Origin: Otis tarda
Lineage: Eukaryota; Chordata; Aves; Otidiformes; Otididae
Assembly (NCBI GenBank): GCA_026413225.1
Contig: CM048557.1
Coordinates: 24,964,871-25,028,870, forward strand
Direction of reading: 5' to 3'
DNA: 64,000 nucleotides
The position numbers and the translations under genes are program-made. Below the pieces are notes generated by a model. That model had not been told where the DNA came from. It saw only the letters and a list, made by a program, of their open reading frames with translations, and did not search any database. Shown here piece by piece: positions 36,201-48,333 of the stretch (position 1 is the first letter of the stretch; each line of letters opens with the position of its first letter).

Positions 36201-39200
36201 ATTTATCCTCAAGAAATGGTCTAATTGGTGAAGGAACAGATGTTACAGGTCACGTGGCACCAGGATGACTGTGCTGGTGCAAAATGGCCAACTGGGTTAT
36301 GAATGCCTCCCAGAATCCCTTTCAAAGAGAGAGAGGGAAGTGTGCAGCGTGTCTGGTTTCATTTGGATTTTTAGCAATTTTTCAGGTGTTACCTGTAAAA
36401 TCTGTGAAGTACAATCTCCTGCTGAGATGAACTCTAAATGGTTCCTGGGCAGAAAACGTCTCAAATAGCAGAGCTGATAGCACCTCTTTGTATCAAGACC
36501 ATGGTTTCTCTCTCAACGACAGTCTTGTGCTGCTGACAAAAGGGAAACATGCTGACAAAAGGGAAACCTACTGACCGGGAGGGACAGCCAATAATTGTAT
36601 TTTTTGTTATAATTTCTCTGACAGCTAGTAAATACAACAGATTCAGGACAGTGCAGGCAACAGTACTCTATTTAGGCCTGTCTTTATGCAGTGTTGCTTT
36701 CTGTCCTAAGCATGTGACAAAGAATTCTACCTTTCTTTTTTTTTTAATATCATGCTCTACTAACACTGACTCGTGCGAGAGACACAGCACTACATATTTG
36801 ACAGAAGTAATGGCTTGCAAGTATGATTTCAGGGAGATGAAGTGACATTTGTGTTTGGAACAGCCTTTACACCAAAGCCCTGACCTTCTGAATGCTGGGG
36901 CTGAGTGCTGAATTGCTCAACAGAGCCTTGAACCTGTCTCCAAATTGAAATAAACCAGAATGAGAGCTTTATTATTTTTAATTTCAAATCAGGAAGGTGT
37001 AGGATTTCAAAGCAACATAAAAATCCTCCAAATTGTGTTCCCACAGAGGTAATAACTATGGAGAGTTTTAGCACTTAGGAAAAACAGTCATTTGGCACTG
37101 ATAATTTCTATATATTTCATAGTCATTTTTATTAAAAGCAAAATGTAATTAGAAAAGTATTAGCTGATAATGAGAAGAGAAGTAGCCTAAAATGAAATGT
37201 TGAGAAGACAGGACAGTTCCTATTCAAATACCCCAGTAGTGAAAGCTCAGATTTATATTGTCAGTGTCATCTCAAAAGATACCAATTGCTCACTGTAAAG
37301 TAAATGAAGTATGTAGGGGTCTCAACCAACTGCTGATCAAACACTGTTGAAAAGCAGGTACTGCAGGGTGCAATGCAGCAGCTATTGAGCAGTGTCTGCC
37401 AAGCAACTATTCTGAAAAGGGGAAAAAACAGAATTCTGAATGCAGCAGAAACATTAGAAGAGTTCATGTCAACCAGTGTAATTACTCTGGTAATTGCAGA
37501 AAACAGCATTACACCATGATCTTAAAGGCAGAAAAGGTATGTCTCATTCAAAAAGATGCCAGGCCACTATTAGTTAGAATGGGTGTTCGATCTAATATAT
37601 GTTGCTTTTTTCTCTACATGCATCACACTGTCATTCCACCAACCCCTTGGCTGTTGAATTTGTTGGTGGCAGAGGGGGAGAGACTAAATGTCCCTGAGAT
37701 CTGTTCATTGCTGCCTAAGACCTCACTGGCCAGAGATGCTCCCTCATATGGTGTAAGCAAGTCTCTCCCAGGACCCTAGTCCTGACTGGGAAGCACGCAC
37801 TCAGTGTTAAGGTTTATCCAAAAGATGAGTTGATTTGCCAGGATCCTTCTCCAGTCCTAAAGGCTATGTGAGGTGTTTTCAGTCCTTACAGAAGGGTAAA
37901 TTGTCCCTGAACCTAATCTGCAAATGCTATGACATCACAAATGATCCTTCACAAATCTGAATGACTTACCAATTACTGTTTCATATAGTAATAATCTTTC
38001 CATATTTAACTGAAGCATGACATTCAACAGCAAGAAATGACACAAAAGTCAAACACATGGGCTGATATCCCTGTCATCTATCTTACAAATGCTTATGAGA
38101 CTATCCATTTGCCATATACATGCAATTAGATGATATTTTCATAACCGAGGCTTTAATCTCTCACTGAACTCAGTGAAAGCTTTGGCTAATTAAGACCCAA
38201 ACAATATCTGAAGTAGTACTTCAGTATTTAGTCCAATTATCTGCATGAAACAGAAAAGCGCTGTAATTTTTTTCTCATTCTAAGTGTTCTAATGAAGCTC
38301 AACTTAAAATTGTCATTTTCAAGTAGGAAATGCAAAGTTTACCCATAGGGACAATTAGAGGTATTTGAATGTATGTTGAGTTTACTGAAAGCAAATGTAT
38401 TTGACATCTACTAAGCAGTATATGCCATCTCAGAGAGATTTCATAAAATAAAGTTTGCTGGAGAGGACAGAATAGTGGAGATCCTTGCCTTAATGCACAT
38501 AAACCTTCCACCTCATTACCTGCAGTTGACTCACTTGCAGTATACAATGACGTGTTTGCTTCCTCATTAAAAAGTGATACGCTTCAGTTTTTTAAGATGT
38601 TTAACTCCATCTCTGTTTAGCATGACCATAAACCACAATCATCTATTAGTAGGGGGTGTGTAACTGTCTCTTAGAAAGAAGACTAGGTGAGTGAGTCATG
38701 GTGTCCACCACAGCAGCTACAAAATAATCAATTACTTTATTGATGAACAAAGAGTGCTGCTGGAATTTTCTGCATTTTTTGCTAGCCAGCGTGAGCCAAT
38801 TGTACTGGAGAACCAGAGAAGATACAAGTGTTGATGAATTTGATAGATTTAACAAGCATAGAAAACAACATCTGATAGTAGTAATTCAGCCTGAAAAAGC
38901 TATGTCTTTACATCGTTTGTTCAGAAAAATATATATCGTCTCAGTAAGGTGTAGTACCAATACTGCCAAAAAGATAGTGCAAGAGGGCTGTGTACTATCC
39001 ATTGCAGTATTTATCCATGAACAGCTGAATGCCTTAGCTGAAGAAACACACCTCTGGCTGGCGCTCTGATGAACAGAGAAAAGTGAAATTAAAATGCTGG
39101 TTTGCCACACAAAGGATTGTCACAATTAACTAGCAAATCATTTTACCGAAGTACTGTGCTCTCAGTTTTGATCTCAACTGCTCATACATTACTTTCATTG

Positions 39201-42200
39201 ACTTAGCAATTGGAAGTGGTCCTGACAGTTGATGATGTTCTTTGTCTAGATTATTTACATCAAATAATGCATAGAAGTCATTCCTGTCAAAGTTTGTATA
39301 TCTGCAGTATAAGGAGGATCCTGACTACTTACAAGTTTGTCTCTTTTGTCTCTGAGTTCTACAGTAAGCCTCATATGTCTTGTCCTTTAATATTCCTGTC
39401 ATTTTAACTATCACTTAGAAAGCATCATGTAATTATTTCTAGATCACTAATATAGTGGCAAGCTTATCTACAGGTAGCATCTCTTGAACTTGTACAATGA
39501 GACCAAATAAGGGTCTGTAGGTAGCATTGAGCTTTTTATAAGATATCCTTATTTGTAAAGTATTTCATTCTTACAGGTTTTGTTACTCAGTTTTACAGAC
39601 CCATGAAGGAGCAGGAGCTTAAAAAAAAACCCGTAAGATATAGGGGCAAATATTCTAATAGTTTTATTCCTTCCCTGCCTTCTCCCTCTACTGTGCCCTT
39701 TCAATCAATCAAAATGGATTGTCCCTTTCAGCATGAATGTAAATTCTGGATAAATGTTTTTATTTCAGTTGTGTTGTAAACATAATTAAAGTTAGCTTCA
39801 TTTTATTGTCTGCCAAATAAGAAATTCTTCATTTCAGAAATGACAAAATTAGATAATAAAATTTCAGAAAGGATTTGGGCATCACCTTTCTCCATGATTT
39901 ATGACACATCTACCACAACCCTTCCATGAGGGCCTGATTGAGTGATATTTTCTTTAGACTCTGGATTAACAGCTCACCTATGTTATAGAGAGGAGTAAGT
40001 ATAAACAGTAATTATATTTGTTTAATTAATATAAAAGTAAGGGCACAGAAATCTCTTTTTTTATAGAACACAAATAGTCAGAATTGTCTGTGAGTCTTGT
40101 TACTTCCAGTAAAATATTTCCTTCTAGGAGGTTTCAGTCACCCCTCATCATCTAAACTACTCCTGGTAAATGTCTATTTTGCTGTGGCAATGGGCTGCAT
40201 CTCCAATTCCTTCTCTGATCATTACACAATGTTTCCACACCCCCCACCCCATATACCTTTTCTTGTAATAAGAGCAACACATTTCTCCTTATGGCTGTGC
40301 TGAGGAAGACTGTAATGATGCAATGAAGAAAATTGTCTGTTAAGCTGCTTTGTGCCTGGATGACTGCCCTTTTCCAGCAGCTTGAGATGTACAGAATAAT
40401 GTTTGCATGCATGTTTAGGGGTGGAGGAATGTATATCTTCGCTGTAATTAGTTTCCCAGAAACAATGCTTCCTGCTTCATCTGCAGAGTACCGGGCACGT
40501 AGATTATGGTTTAGTGAATTACACCCAAGGGCTGTCTCTAACCTTCAAATGTGCTACCATATTATTTCATTTTCAGACAGTTTAATGCAGTTCCTGATCA
40601 TCAATATGATTTTAATATCTGACAGTGCAAAAGGATAATAATGTTGTGGGGCTAAGAAAGTAGAAAAGAATAAAATAGCCATCACCGTCAGTGATTCACT
40701 GCTGGCATGTCATCTCTAGAAAATATATTTTATTGCCCCAGCATGCCTGTGCAGCTCAGAGAAAGAATCAGTCATTCAGTTCTCAGACCTGTAAAATGAT
40801 TTTAATTCCATTTCTATTTGTTCCCACTCTTACCTGTTCCCCAAGCACTGTGCCAGATACAATCTGTGACCTGCAGGTCCCACTCAGCCTCACATGTGCA
40901 GACATCTCACCAGCTGCAAGCTTTCCTCAGGAGTGTGACTGACAGCATGTGCCTGGGGTGACTGGGGCTGAGGGGCAGTGACTGATAACAAACCAACTCC
41001 ATGCTTTGCTCAGGAGGTTCAAAAGCATGAGTCAACACCATCTTGCTGGGGATATTTCTTGGTTCCTTCGTAATTCTCCTCCTAATTTGCCCTGTTTCCT
41101 TTTTCATTTTAGATTTTCACTGAGATTTAAATGCATACTCGCAGGTCTTATGTGGTCTCACTGGTTTCCAGAGTTGGGTATCTCTCCCTTCTGTTCTCCC
41201 AAGTCCTGATTTACGTGTAGTGGAAATTGGTACACGGGTCCTGTGGCTAGCACCATCTAATGCTATTTAACCATGTCACCGTGGCATTGCATCTTCGCAA
41301 AAAATATTCAGCTGATAGGTAGAACTGGCTGGCCTACATGCAATGCCACATTAACGCAGCCAAGCTGCTTTTAGGATGGAAGGTAACATCTGTATAGGAC
41401 TGTCATATTCTCCATGTACAGTTTAGTTCACTTAAGATGTACATGAGAAAACTCTGTCTTGTACAATATAGGGTCAATATCAGACTTGCAAGCTCTCTGA
41501 GGGATAATTTGCCTTGTCTTTTGTGTTACAATTGCCAGAGTACAAGGCGTGGTAAAGACTCCGTTGCATGACCTCCTTCCACTGCCAACACTGACCATTC
41601 TTTCCCATCATTTTCTATCTTTGACCCAGTTAATTAACTGTGTGACGATTTTTGCTTTTACTCATGGCTGGTTAATTTAAGCATCCATGACAAAGGAACT
41701 TGTTCAATTACTTTTGGGAAAACAGTATACCAGAAAGATCAGTATACCAAATGATTCTTCCATGCCCACAGCCAATGACTCCTTCAGAGAACACAAATAG
41801 AGCTGTAAGCTCTGACTTTATTTGGTGTGGTTTTTTGAAAAGCAGTGTACCATATTTAATTAGGGGATAGTTAGATACTTAAAATAGTTTCTATCATTTT
41901 GCTTGGTATAATCATCTGGCTTATCAGTCTACCCTGAAAGCCTTTAAACTCAGTGTAACTAAGAAATCCATGATCTCATTTGTGGTAGAAAGACCACCTA
42001 AGAAGAGGATCTCCATGAATGTCTGCTGTGCAGCAGCAAATCACAGCCTGGTCCAATATGCAGCCCATAAGAAGCAGCCTCTGCCTTGTGACACATTCTG
42101 CCCCAGTCTCAACTGTCATGGCACTAGTCAATACACAAAATCACTTTCCTACAGACCTGGATCCTGCATGCAGCTTGCACAGTTAGGCCTACAAACTGTG

Positions 42201-42799
42201 GTTCACTTCGTTGCCTCAGTCATTTCACCTTACATTGCTTTCCTGTTTGGTGGTAATAAATTAGATAATCATTACAAGCAAGAGGATTATGAAGATAATT
42301 AACAAATGAAGTTGTTGAAGGATTTATTGCTCTGACCTGATCCTTCACTACTTTCCCTGAGAAAAAGCATAATCTAGCTCAAATTTGCCAGTAATTAGCT
42401 TTGTCTTTATTGCATTGTAAATACTGCTTTAATTACTGCACTATTTAGCTCAGGAGATGAGATTCAATTGCAGTAACTTAAATGAGATTCTTGTGCTACC
42501 ATTTCTTTTTTTTTCCTTAATTCATTTTATTCTTAACTCCTTTTAAGATAAACACAGAAAAAAATTGTTGAAGACATCTGGATGTGTTTTCATGTTTAAA
42601 ACCTTAAACAGGGCTTCTCTAAGAGGGGATGAACTCAGTTGTTAGGCAAAAAATACACTCTTTCAGAAGAAAGCCATGATGGACCTGTGCTGGGATACAG
42701 CCATTTTCTACTATTCCACTAGTATAAAGAGACAAGTGCGCAGCCACAGAACACTAGAAGAAAATTTCCTTGGCTTACAGCACGTCCTACTCTTCTATA
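33232..42799. other. 9.6-kb stretch almost free of recognised repeats
   Basis: The longest interval in the window without a recognised transposon. It is AT-rich with scattered A/T runs (for example 34207-34220 and 34880-34890). Open frames up to 113 codons have no family resemblance. No tRNA, snRNA or other RNA gene is visible. Conserved non-coding elements could be present but cannot be judged from one sequence. Confidence 0.45.
36531..36567. repeat. 19-bp tandem duplication
   Basis: TGCTGACAAAAGGGAAACA is repeated almost twice in a row with no mismatch (36531-36549, 36550-36567). A small, recent slippage or duplication event. Confidence 0.9.
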
Positions 42800-43062
42800 T
42801 ACAGGACAAGGGGTAATGGTTACAAAATAGAGGGAGGTAGATTTAGATTAGATATTAGGAAAAACATTTTTACAGTGAGGGTGGTAGAACACTGGAACAG
42901 GTTGCCCAGAGAGGTGGTAGATGCCCCATCCCTGGAAACATTCAAGGCCAGGCTGGACAGGGCTCTGAGCAACCTGATCTGGTTGGAGATGTCCCTGCTC
43001 CTTGCAGGGCAGTTGGACTAGATGACCTTTGAAGGTCCCTTCCAACACTAATGATTCTATAT
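42800..43062 (+). mobile_element. CR1 LINE copy 6 (short 3' end)
   Basis: A 263-bp CR1 3' end starting at ACAGGACAAGGGGTAATGG and ending TCCAACACTAATGATTCTAT. Its 83-codon frame (42770-43021) reads [42 protein letters not shown] and LLLAGQLD, the ORF2 C-terminus. The tail has only one and a half copies of the 8-bp repeat. It starts at nearly the same CR1 position as copy 4. Confidence 0.92.
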
Positions 43063-45865
43063 GCTTTCTTTTTCAGTTGTGATTATCTTCAAAAAGAAAT
43101 GTGTGAAACCTTATTACTTCAGTTGTTTAAAACTAGACTAGACAAAGCACAGAATTTGCCATCATCGAGGACACCAGCAGGAAAAGTCCTTCAGTTCCTA
43201 CTGGAGTTCATATTGTTGAGTCATGAAGGACGAGTTGTGTTTATATTGATCCAGAAGTATTAATCAGCAAATTTTCCCTAGAGCCTAGAAATGACACTGA
43301 TTTGGAAACATGTGAAGAAGTAATTGAAATTGGATTGGAATTGTAGCCAGCTTTTGTATAACACATTAAATAATTACACCGATTATTTTCCTAAATGAAG
43401 GCCTTCTTTTTTCAGGTATTTGTCTTAGACACAGCATGGCTTGCTAACCCTGTTCTCTTAAAAGATCAAAGTTTACAAATTAAGTAGTATCAGTAAATAG
43501 GAAACTTGAAAACATTAGGAAGATTGAGACAGAATAATTTATAGTTGCATTTTTTTTTATTATGTCAACTCCTGCCTGTGAAGCTACACAGGCTACTTGA
43601 TATTTTTCCTTAAAAAGGAAAGATAAGGGTATCACCACAACAGACAAATTAAATTCCAATAACTAATTTGATTCTGCCCACTACTTTCTCCTGCAAACAA
43701 CAGTACACCCTCACTTCTACTCCTAAACTGCTGCAACTTTTGTTTTCTACATAATAATCTGAAGGAACCACTCTAGGCAGGATTAAGTCTATTTACTAAA
43801 AACATGTGTGAATGAGAACTGAAAATTACTGTTTTCATTCTAACTTGCTGTGATGGCTCTTATAGTAAAGAGCACACTAAACACCACTGAAGAGTCCCCA
43901 CATTCCTCACTGTTGAAAGAAAATACCCCCATATCCTCACATACTCCACTACAAAGCATTTACAGAGCTCTTTTCTGGGGGCGGCTACGCTTCAGCTATG
44001 ACAAAAGTGGCCCTCACTTATAGCAAATTAATTTAATTGTTTTGAGAACTTCAGATCAAAGCCACCGTAAAAAATTGTGGCCCTATCAATGAAAGATAAA
44101 TGAGCCTTCTTATAAAGCAGGCCTGCCAGACTGAATACGTTTGACTGAATGCTTCATACAGGATGCTGTGCCATAGTTTGGGTGGGAAACACCTATGATT
44201 TAATCCTCCCAACCTCCATTAGAGGCTTTGTGCCACATGCTCTATATTACCCCCATGCCCCCATTCCTCTTCCATCAAACGCATTTACCATCCCTGCAAC
44301 AGAAGGCTGGAGGTGGATAAAAAATGTGCCTGCACAGCTAGAAGTGCTCTGATGCCATTGTAATGTGGGCATAAAACCAAGCAACATATGTAGAGGCAGC
44401 TGCTCACAGTTGTGAAGGAATGCAAAAAATACGGGACTGTTGAAAAACTTTGATAGATTTTATAACTGGGGAACCATATATTTTTATTGTATGCTATATG
44501 AACGCACAAAAAGTGATGCTTTCCTTTAGCACATTTATTCATTGCTCGTTTACAACAGAGTAATTCCATCATGTGACATACTGGAAGGTTTATGCCTAGT
44601 CTCTTCACAGAGAGATGTAAGTTAGTTGCACTAAATCTGTCTGACAGAGAAACCAGACAGTGAGAAGGCCTGGGGTCATTGCAGAGAAGGCTAAAAGGAG
44701 CTCTTTCTTATGGTGAATCCCTGGCCATATTTTAGTTCCCTGCACATAGCTTCTTAAAGGAACTAGGGAAAACTTGTTTTGGTGTCTGGAACTGGGATCC
44801 TAGAGTGGATTGTTTAAGGGAAGGCTAGAAACCAAGTTTGAAGTTCTCTGAAACAGTGAGTTTCAGTTAGTACACATCTAGCCCTCCTGGATTACCTTCC
44901 CAATATCATCTTGATCTTTACCTTTGTTCAGAGAAGATGCATATACCCTGCAGATCTTCAGATAAGTGTCCTCCTCTTTCAGTAGATTAGACTGCTGCCT
45001 TTGAATGAGAGTTAGGTTAGACAAAATGACTGTTAGAGCTGAGAAGACAAGATGTAGAATATTGCCAAATTTACCATACTTTGGACCTTTCTGTTTTAAA
45101 GCAATCAAGAAGCTTTAACCGAAAAAATACAGAGGTAGCCAAAGTAGAGGACTAGCAAAGGAGAAACTACACACGAGAGTGAACAACTACATAAGGAAAC
45201 ATTGTAAAACTTCCTTGAAAGGGCAAGGATTATATATTTTTGAGTCAACCTTACATTGTAATGTCACTGGCCCTATCCTGGAAATTTGACTATTAAGTTT
45301 AGCATGGGTAACGTAAAGACCCCACTGCATAAGCGTGCTACTTCAAGCTAGTTATCACTTACGCTCACCTTGTGTGAGGCCATGAGAAAGGCATCCAATT
45401 TTGGCAGTCTTTTGATATGCAAAATGAGTAAACAAAGTGAAAGTACTACTTGTAGAAATACTGGAAGGATCATCTAGCTAACATGATCAAAGTGCTTTTA
45501 AAGTGTATGCACTTTCATTACAAACTAATTAAGCCCTTCCAGAAAGGGGGAAAATAGGATGTAATTATTATTTCTATGTCTGTCATTCATGTTCTAATTT
45601 GTTAATTGACATAAAATACCAGATGGAGAAACTGAGCAGTGTGATAGGAAGAGTTAGCTTTGCAGTAGCTGTATGCAATACTGTTGTCTGATTTTAGTGA
45701 CAAAGCAGATGAGAGCCCAGGCAGAGAAAGATAGGACAGTAGGAATCCTAGGAGTTTATGAAAATAGTTCTCCATCAGATTGTTACAGTAGTAACATCGT
45801 CAGGGTGTGCTCCACTTAAAATCACTGGCACAATTAACTTTATTAACTTGACCCATAAGACTGAT
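43063..45865. other. Unique AT-rich DNA
   Basis: No gene or clear repeat. A stretch near 43128-43160 (TTTAAAACTAGACTAGACAA) faintly resembles an ancient CR1 3' region but is too short to call. Confidence 0.45.
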
Positions 45866-46402
45866 GCGGCCCAGAAGGCCAACTGCATCCTGGGCTGCAT
45901 CAAGAGGAGCATAGCCAGCAGGTCGAAGGAGGTGATTCTCCCCCTCTACTCTGCCCTGGTGAGACCCCACCTGGAGTACTGTGTCCAGTTCTGGAGCCCC
46001 CAACACAAGAAGGACATGGACCAGTTGGAGAAGGTCCAGAGGAGGGCCAAGAAGATGATAAAAGGGGTGGAGCACCTCTCGTATGAGGACAGGCTGAGAG
46101 AGTTGGGGCTGTTCAGCCTGGAGAAGAGGAGGCTCTGGGGAGACCTTATAGCAGTCTTCCAGTACCTCAAGGGGGCCTACAAGAAAGATGGGGAAAGGAT
46201 GTTTAGTAGGGCCTGTTGCAATAGGACGAGGGGTAATGGTTTTAAAATAGAGGGGGGAAGATTTAGATTGGAAATTAGGAAAAAATTTTTTACAATGGGA
46301 GTTATAGAACTCTGGAACAGGTTGCCCAGAAAGGTAGTGGAATCCCCATCCCTGGAAACATTCAAGGCCAGGCTGGATGAGGCTCTGAGCAACCTGATCT
46401 AG
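45866..46402 (+). pseudogene. C-terminal part of CR1 ORF2, frame open
   Basis: 178 codons in one frame, read into from unique DNA upstream (the open frame starts at 45758 but the first 36 codons are not CR1). Recognised blocks in order: [100 protein letters not shown] and FKARLDEALSNLI-stop. This is the region after the reverse transcriptase palm. It has no catalytic residues and no start codon of its own, so no protein function is expected. Confidence 0.92.
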
Positions 46403-46492
46403 TCGGGGATGTCCCTGCTCCTTGCAGGGGGCTTGGACTAGATGACCTTTGAAGGTCCCTTCCAACCCTAACCATTCTATGATTCTATGATA
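45866..46492 (+). mobile_element. CR1 LINE copy 7 (well preserved 3' part)
   Basis: A 627-bp CR1 3' part beginning GCGGCCCAGAAGGCCAAC and ending CCATTCTATGATTCTATGAT. There is no frame break in the coding part, so it is younger than copies 1 and 5. It provides the reference for the 135-bp in-frame deletion of copy 3. It is too short to be active, since the endonuclease and reverse transcriptase core are missing. The antisense frame of 248 codons at 45800-46546 is only the mirror image of this element. Confidence 0.95.
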
Positions 46493-47877
46493 GTTTGTAG
46501 AACCTGTCAAGGAAGAGTTTCTTTGTACACAAGTGGACAGGTGCAAATCTCTGCTTTTGACATAAAATTTAACGTACTGGAAAGTTTATATGTGCATGCA
46601 AATACAGATAATAGTCTTAAAGTGGAAGGAATAGCCACTAAGAGAAGTCATAACCATGGTATGGGTAAAAAGCTAGCAAGCAAATCCTCCCTGCTAACAC
46701 TGTTGTCTTCTCCCACTTGTAACAATACAAAATAGCATAAATAGATGGACACAAAATTTTACCTCCTGATTATTCATTTGGAATTCAGACCAGCTTAAGT
46801 CAAAAGTAAATTAGACACCATCTTAAATATTTCTGATGAACTATGCAAAGTGTTTAGACAGTTTCAATCTAATCTCAGGCCACTATCATCAGTAGTTTCA
46901 TAAGAAAGAGAAAATGAATAAGCAATATATATCACTTCTAAGAAAAACACACAAAGGAAATTTGTTTGTTAGTAACATATAGTGTGATTCTATGCCATAT
47001 TCTCCTGTGGATAATTAGGTCTTCAATCACCAAGAATAAAATTCCTAGCACTTTTATCAACCTTAAAAGTCCTTCAGCTTGTTTTTCAAAAGTACTTTAT
47101 GAGACTATGTAGAAATTATATTAGATTTCCTTCTCACTCTTCTTCCTCCAGATCCTATCACCCAGAACTAAACTGAAAGACTGACACTTTTCTTATCAGT
47201 GTTGTTTTACCTGGTTCTTTGCTGTCTTTGAGACTAAATCAGAAAAACTTGTGGCACATTTATCCTCTGCTGCTGCTATCACTCTGATCTTTCTAATCTT
47301 TCTCTCTTCCTCTTTCTTTCTATCAAAATGCTACTGATTAATTTATGTCCAAAAAGCACCCTGAAGACGTAAAAGTCAATGCAAGTGCCAAGTATTTAGA
47401 GCACAGCAGAGTCAGTCCAGTTAAGCATTGAACAGTATCATTGCAAGTATGCTGCTGAAATGGAGGTTGCAAGTGCCTTATCTCCAAGCAGGCTAATGCT
47501 AAGTTTCTGTCTTCCAGAGACCTTAGAATTCAATATCTATTACTTTTGGTGAAAGCCCTACTTGTCTCCAGAGTCCACTTGCTGTCTTCTTCACCACACA
47601 GTCAGTCTCTCAAATTCCACATGTCTAAACTATAAAAAGGAAAAATCCTGGCTTTTCATAAAATTGAGAATAAGTGCATTAACTTCCAATTCAGTGACAT
47701 CAAGATCTGGGAGTCAGAAGCCTTCAGTACCTTACCTCTCAGTGTCATTCCTGTTAACCCCTTTCTCAGCCACTCAGGGGTCCAGAGAGGTAGCACAAGG
47801 CTACCGATTGAAACTGGGTGAAGGCAGCCAACTGTGGACAACGCTGTGGTAGCTGTGCTTGGCATCTGATGAGGGAA
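46493..47877. other. Unique DNA with a pyrimidine-rich tract
   Basis: No gene recognised. A CT-rich run (TCTTTCTCTCTTCCTCTTTCTTTC) lies near 47297-47322. Open frames of 82-96 codons have no family resemblance. Confidence 0.45.
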
Positions 47878-48333
47878 TGTCCTGTCCTGATCAGAACAGA
47901 GAGCAGGAGGGCTAGGTTTTCTTGAGCCTAGTACTACTTGCCGGGGAGGATGAAAAGGGGGTCAAGGCAAGAGCCAAGGTGAGCCCCACATAGGTTGTGT
48001 ACTCGCCAGGCAGTGGTGTTCTGCAGGGGCTGAGTCAAGCAGAGATAGAGCCCTGCAACAGCCCTAGGCATGGCTGGGGGACAAGACCTTGCTTCCTGTG
48101 GGTGGTTCTGACACAGTCTGCAGGAGACAGAGTTGTGAAGTGTGGTTGAGGGGCCCAGACAGAACTGGAAACAGGCACCTCCACAGCACAGCCCAGGGAA
48201 GGGCTGAAGGTCTAGGTATGGCCTGAAATAGAGCCCCTGGTCCTATCAGCAGCAGGTGAGGAGGGTGGATAGAGATCCCAGGTGTAGCTGTTCAGGGATG
48301 TTAAGGCCTGTGAGTGCCCTTGGGGACCTGACA
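47878..48333 (+). mobile_element. GC-rich LTR-like repeat, copy 2
   Basis: A GC-rich block homologous to 3294-3788 in the same orientation. Shared blocks are AGAGCCCCTGG (48230-48240), CCCAGGTGTAGCTG, TTAAGGCCTGTGAGTGCCCT and the end CCTGACA (48327-48333). The left end is uncertain: TGTCCTG at 47878 is the best TG candidate, but no target duplication is seen. It is more diverged from copy 1 than copy 3 is. Old, with no coding content. Confidence 0.55.

Noticed and set aside
41970..42302. 110-codon frame, plus strand
   Set aside because: No family resemblance and no splice or promoter context; within chance length.
43128..43260. Faint ancient CR1-like 3' sequence
   Set aside because: Only a short stretch is similar and the block order cannot be followed.
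45800..46546. 248-codon frame, minus strand
   Set aside because: It is the antisense of CR1 copy 7, whose plus-strand frame matches ORF2.
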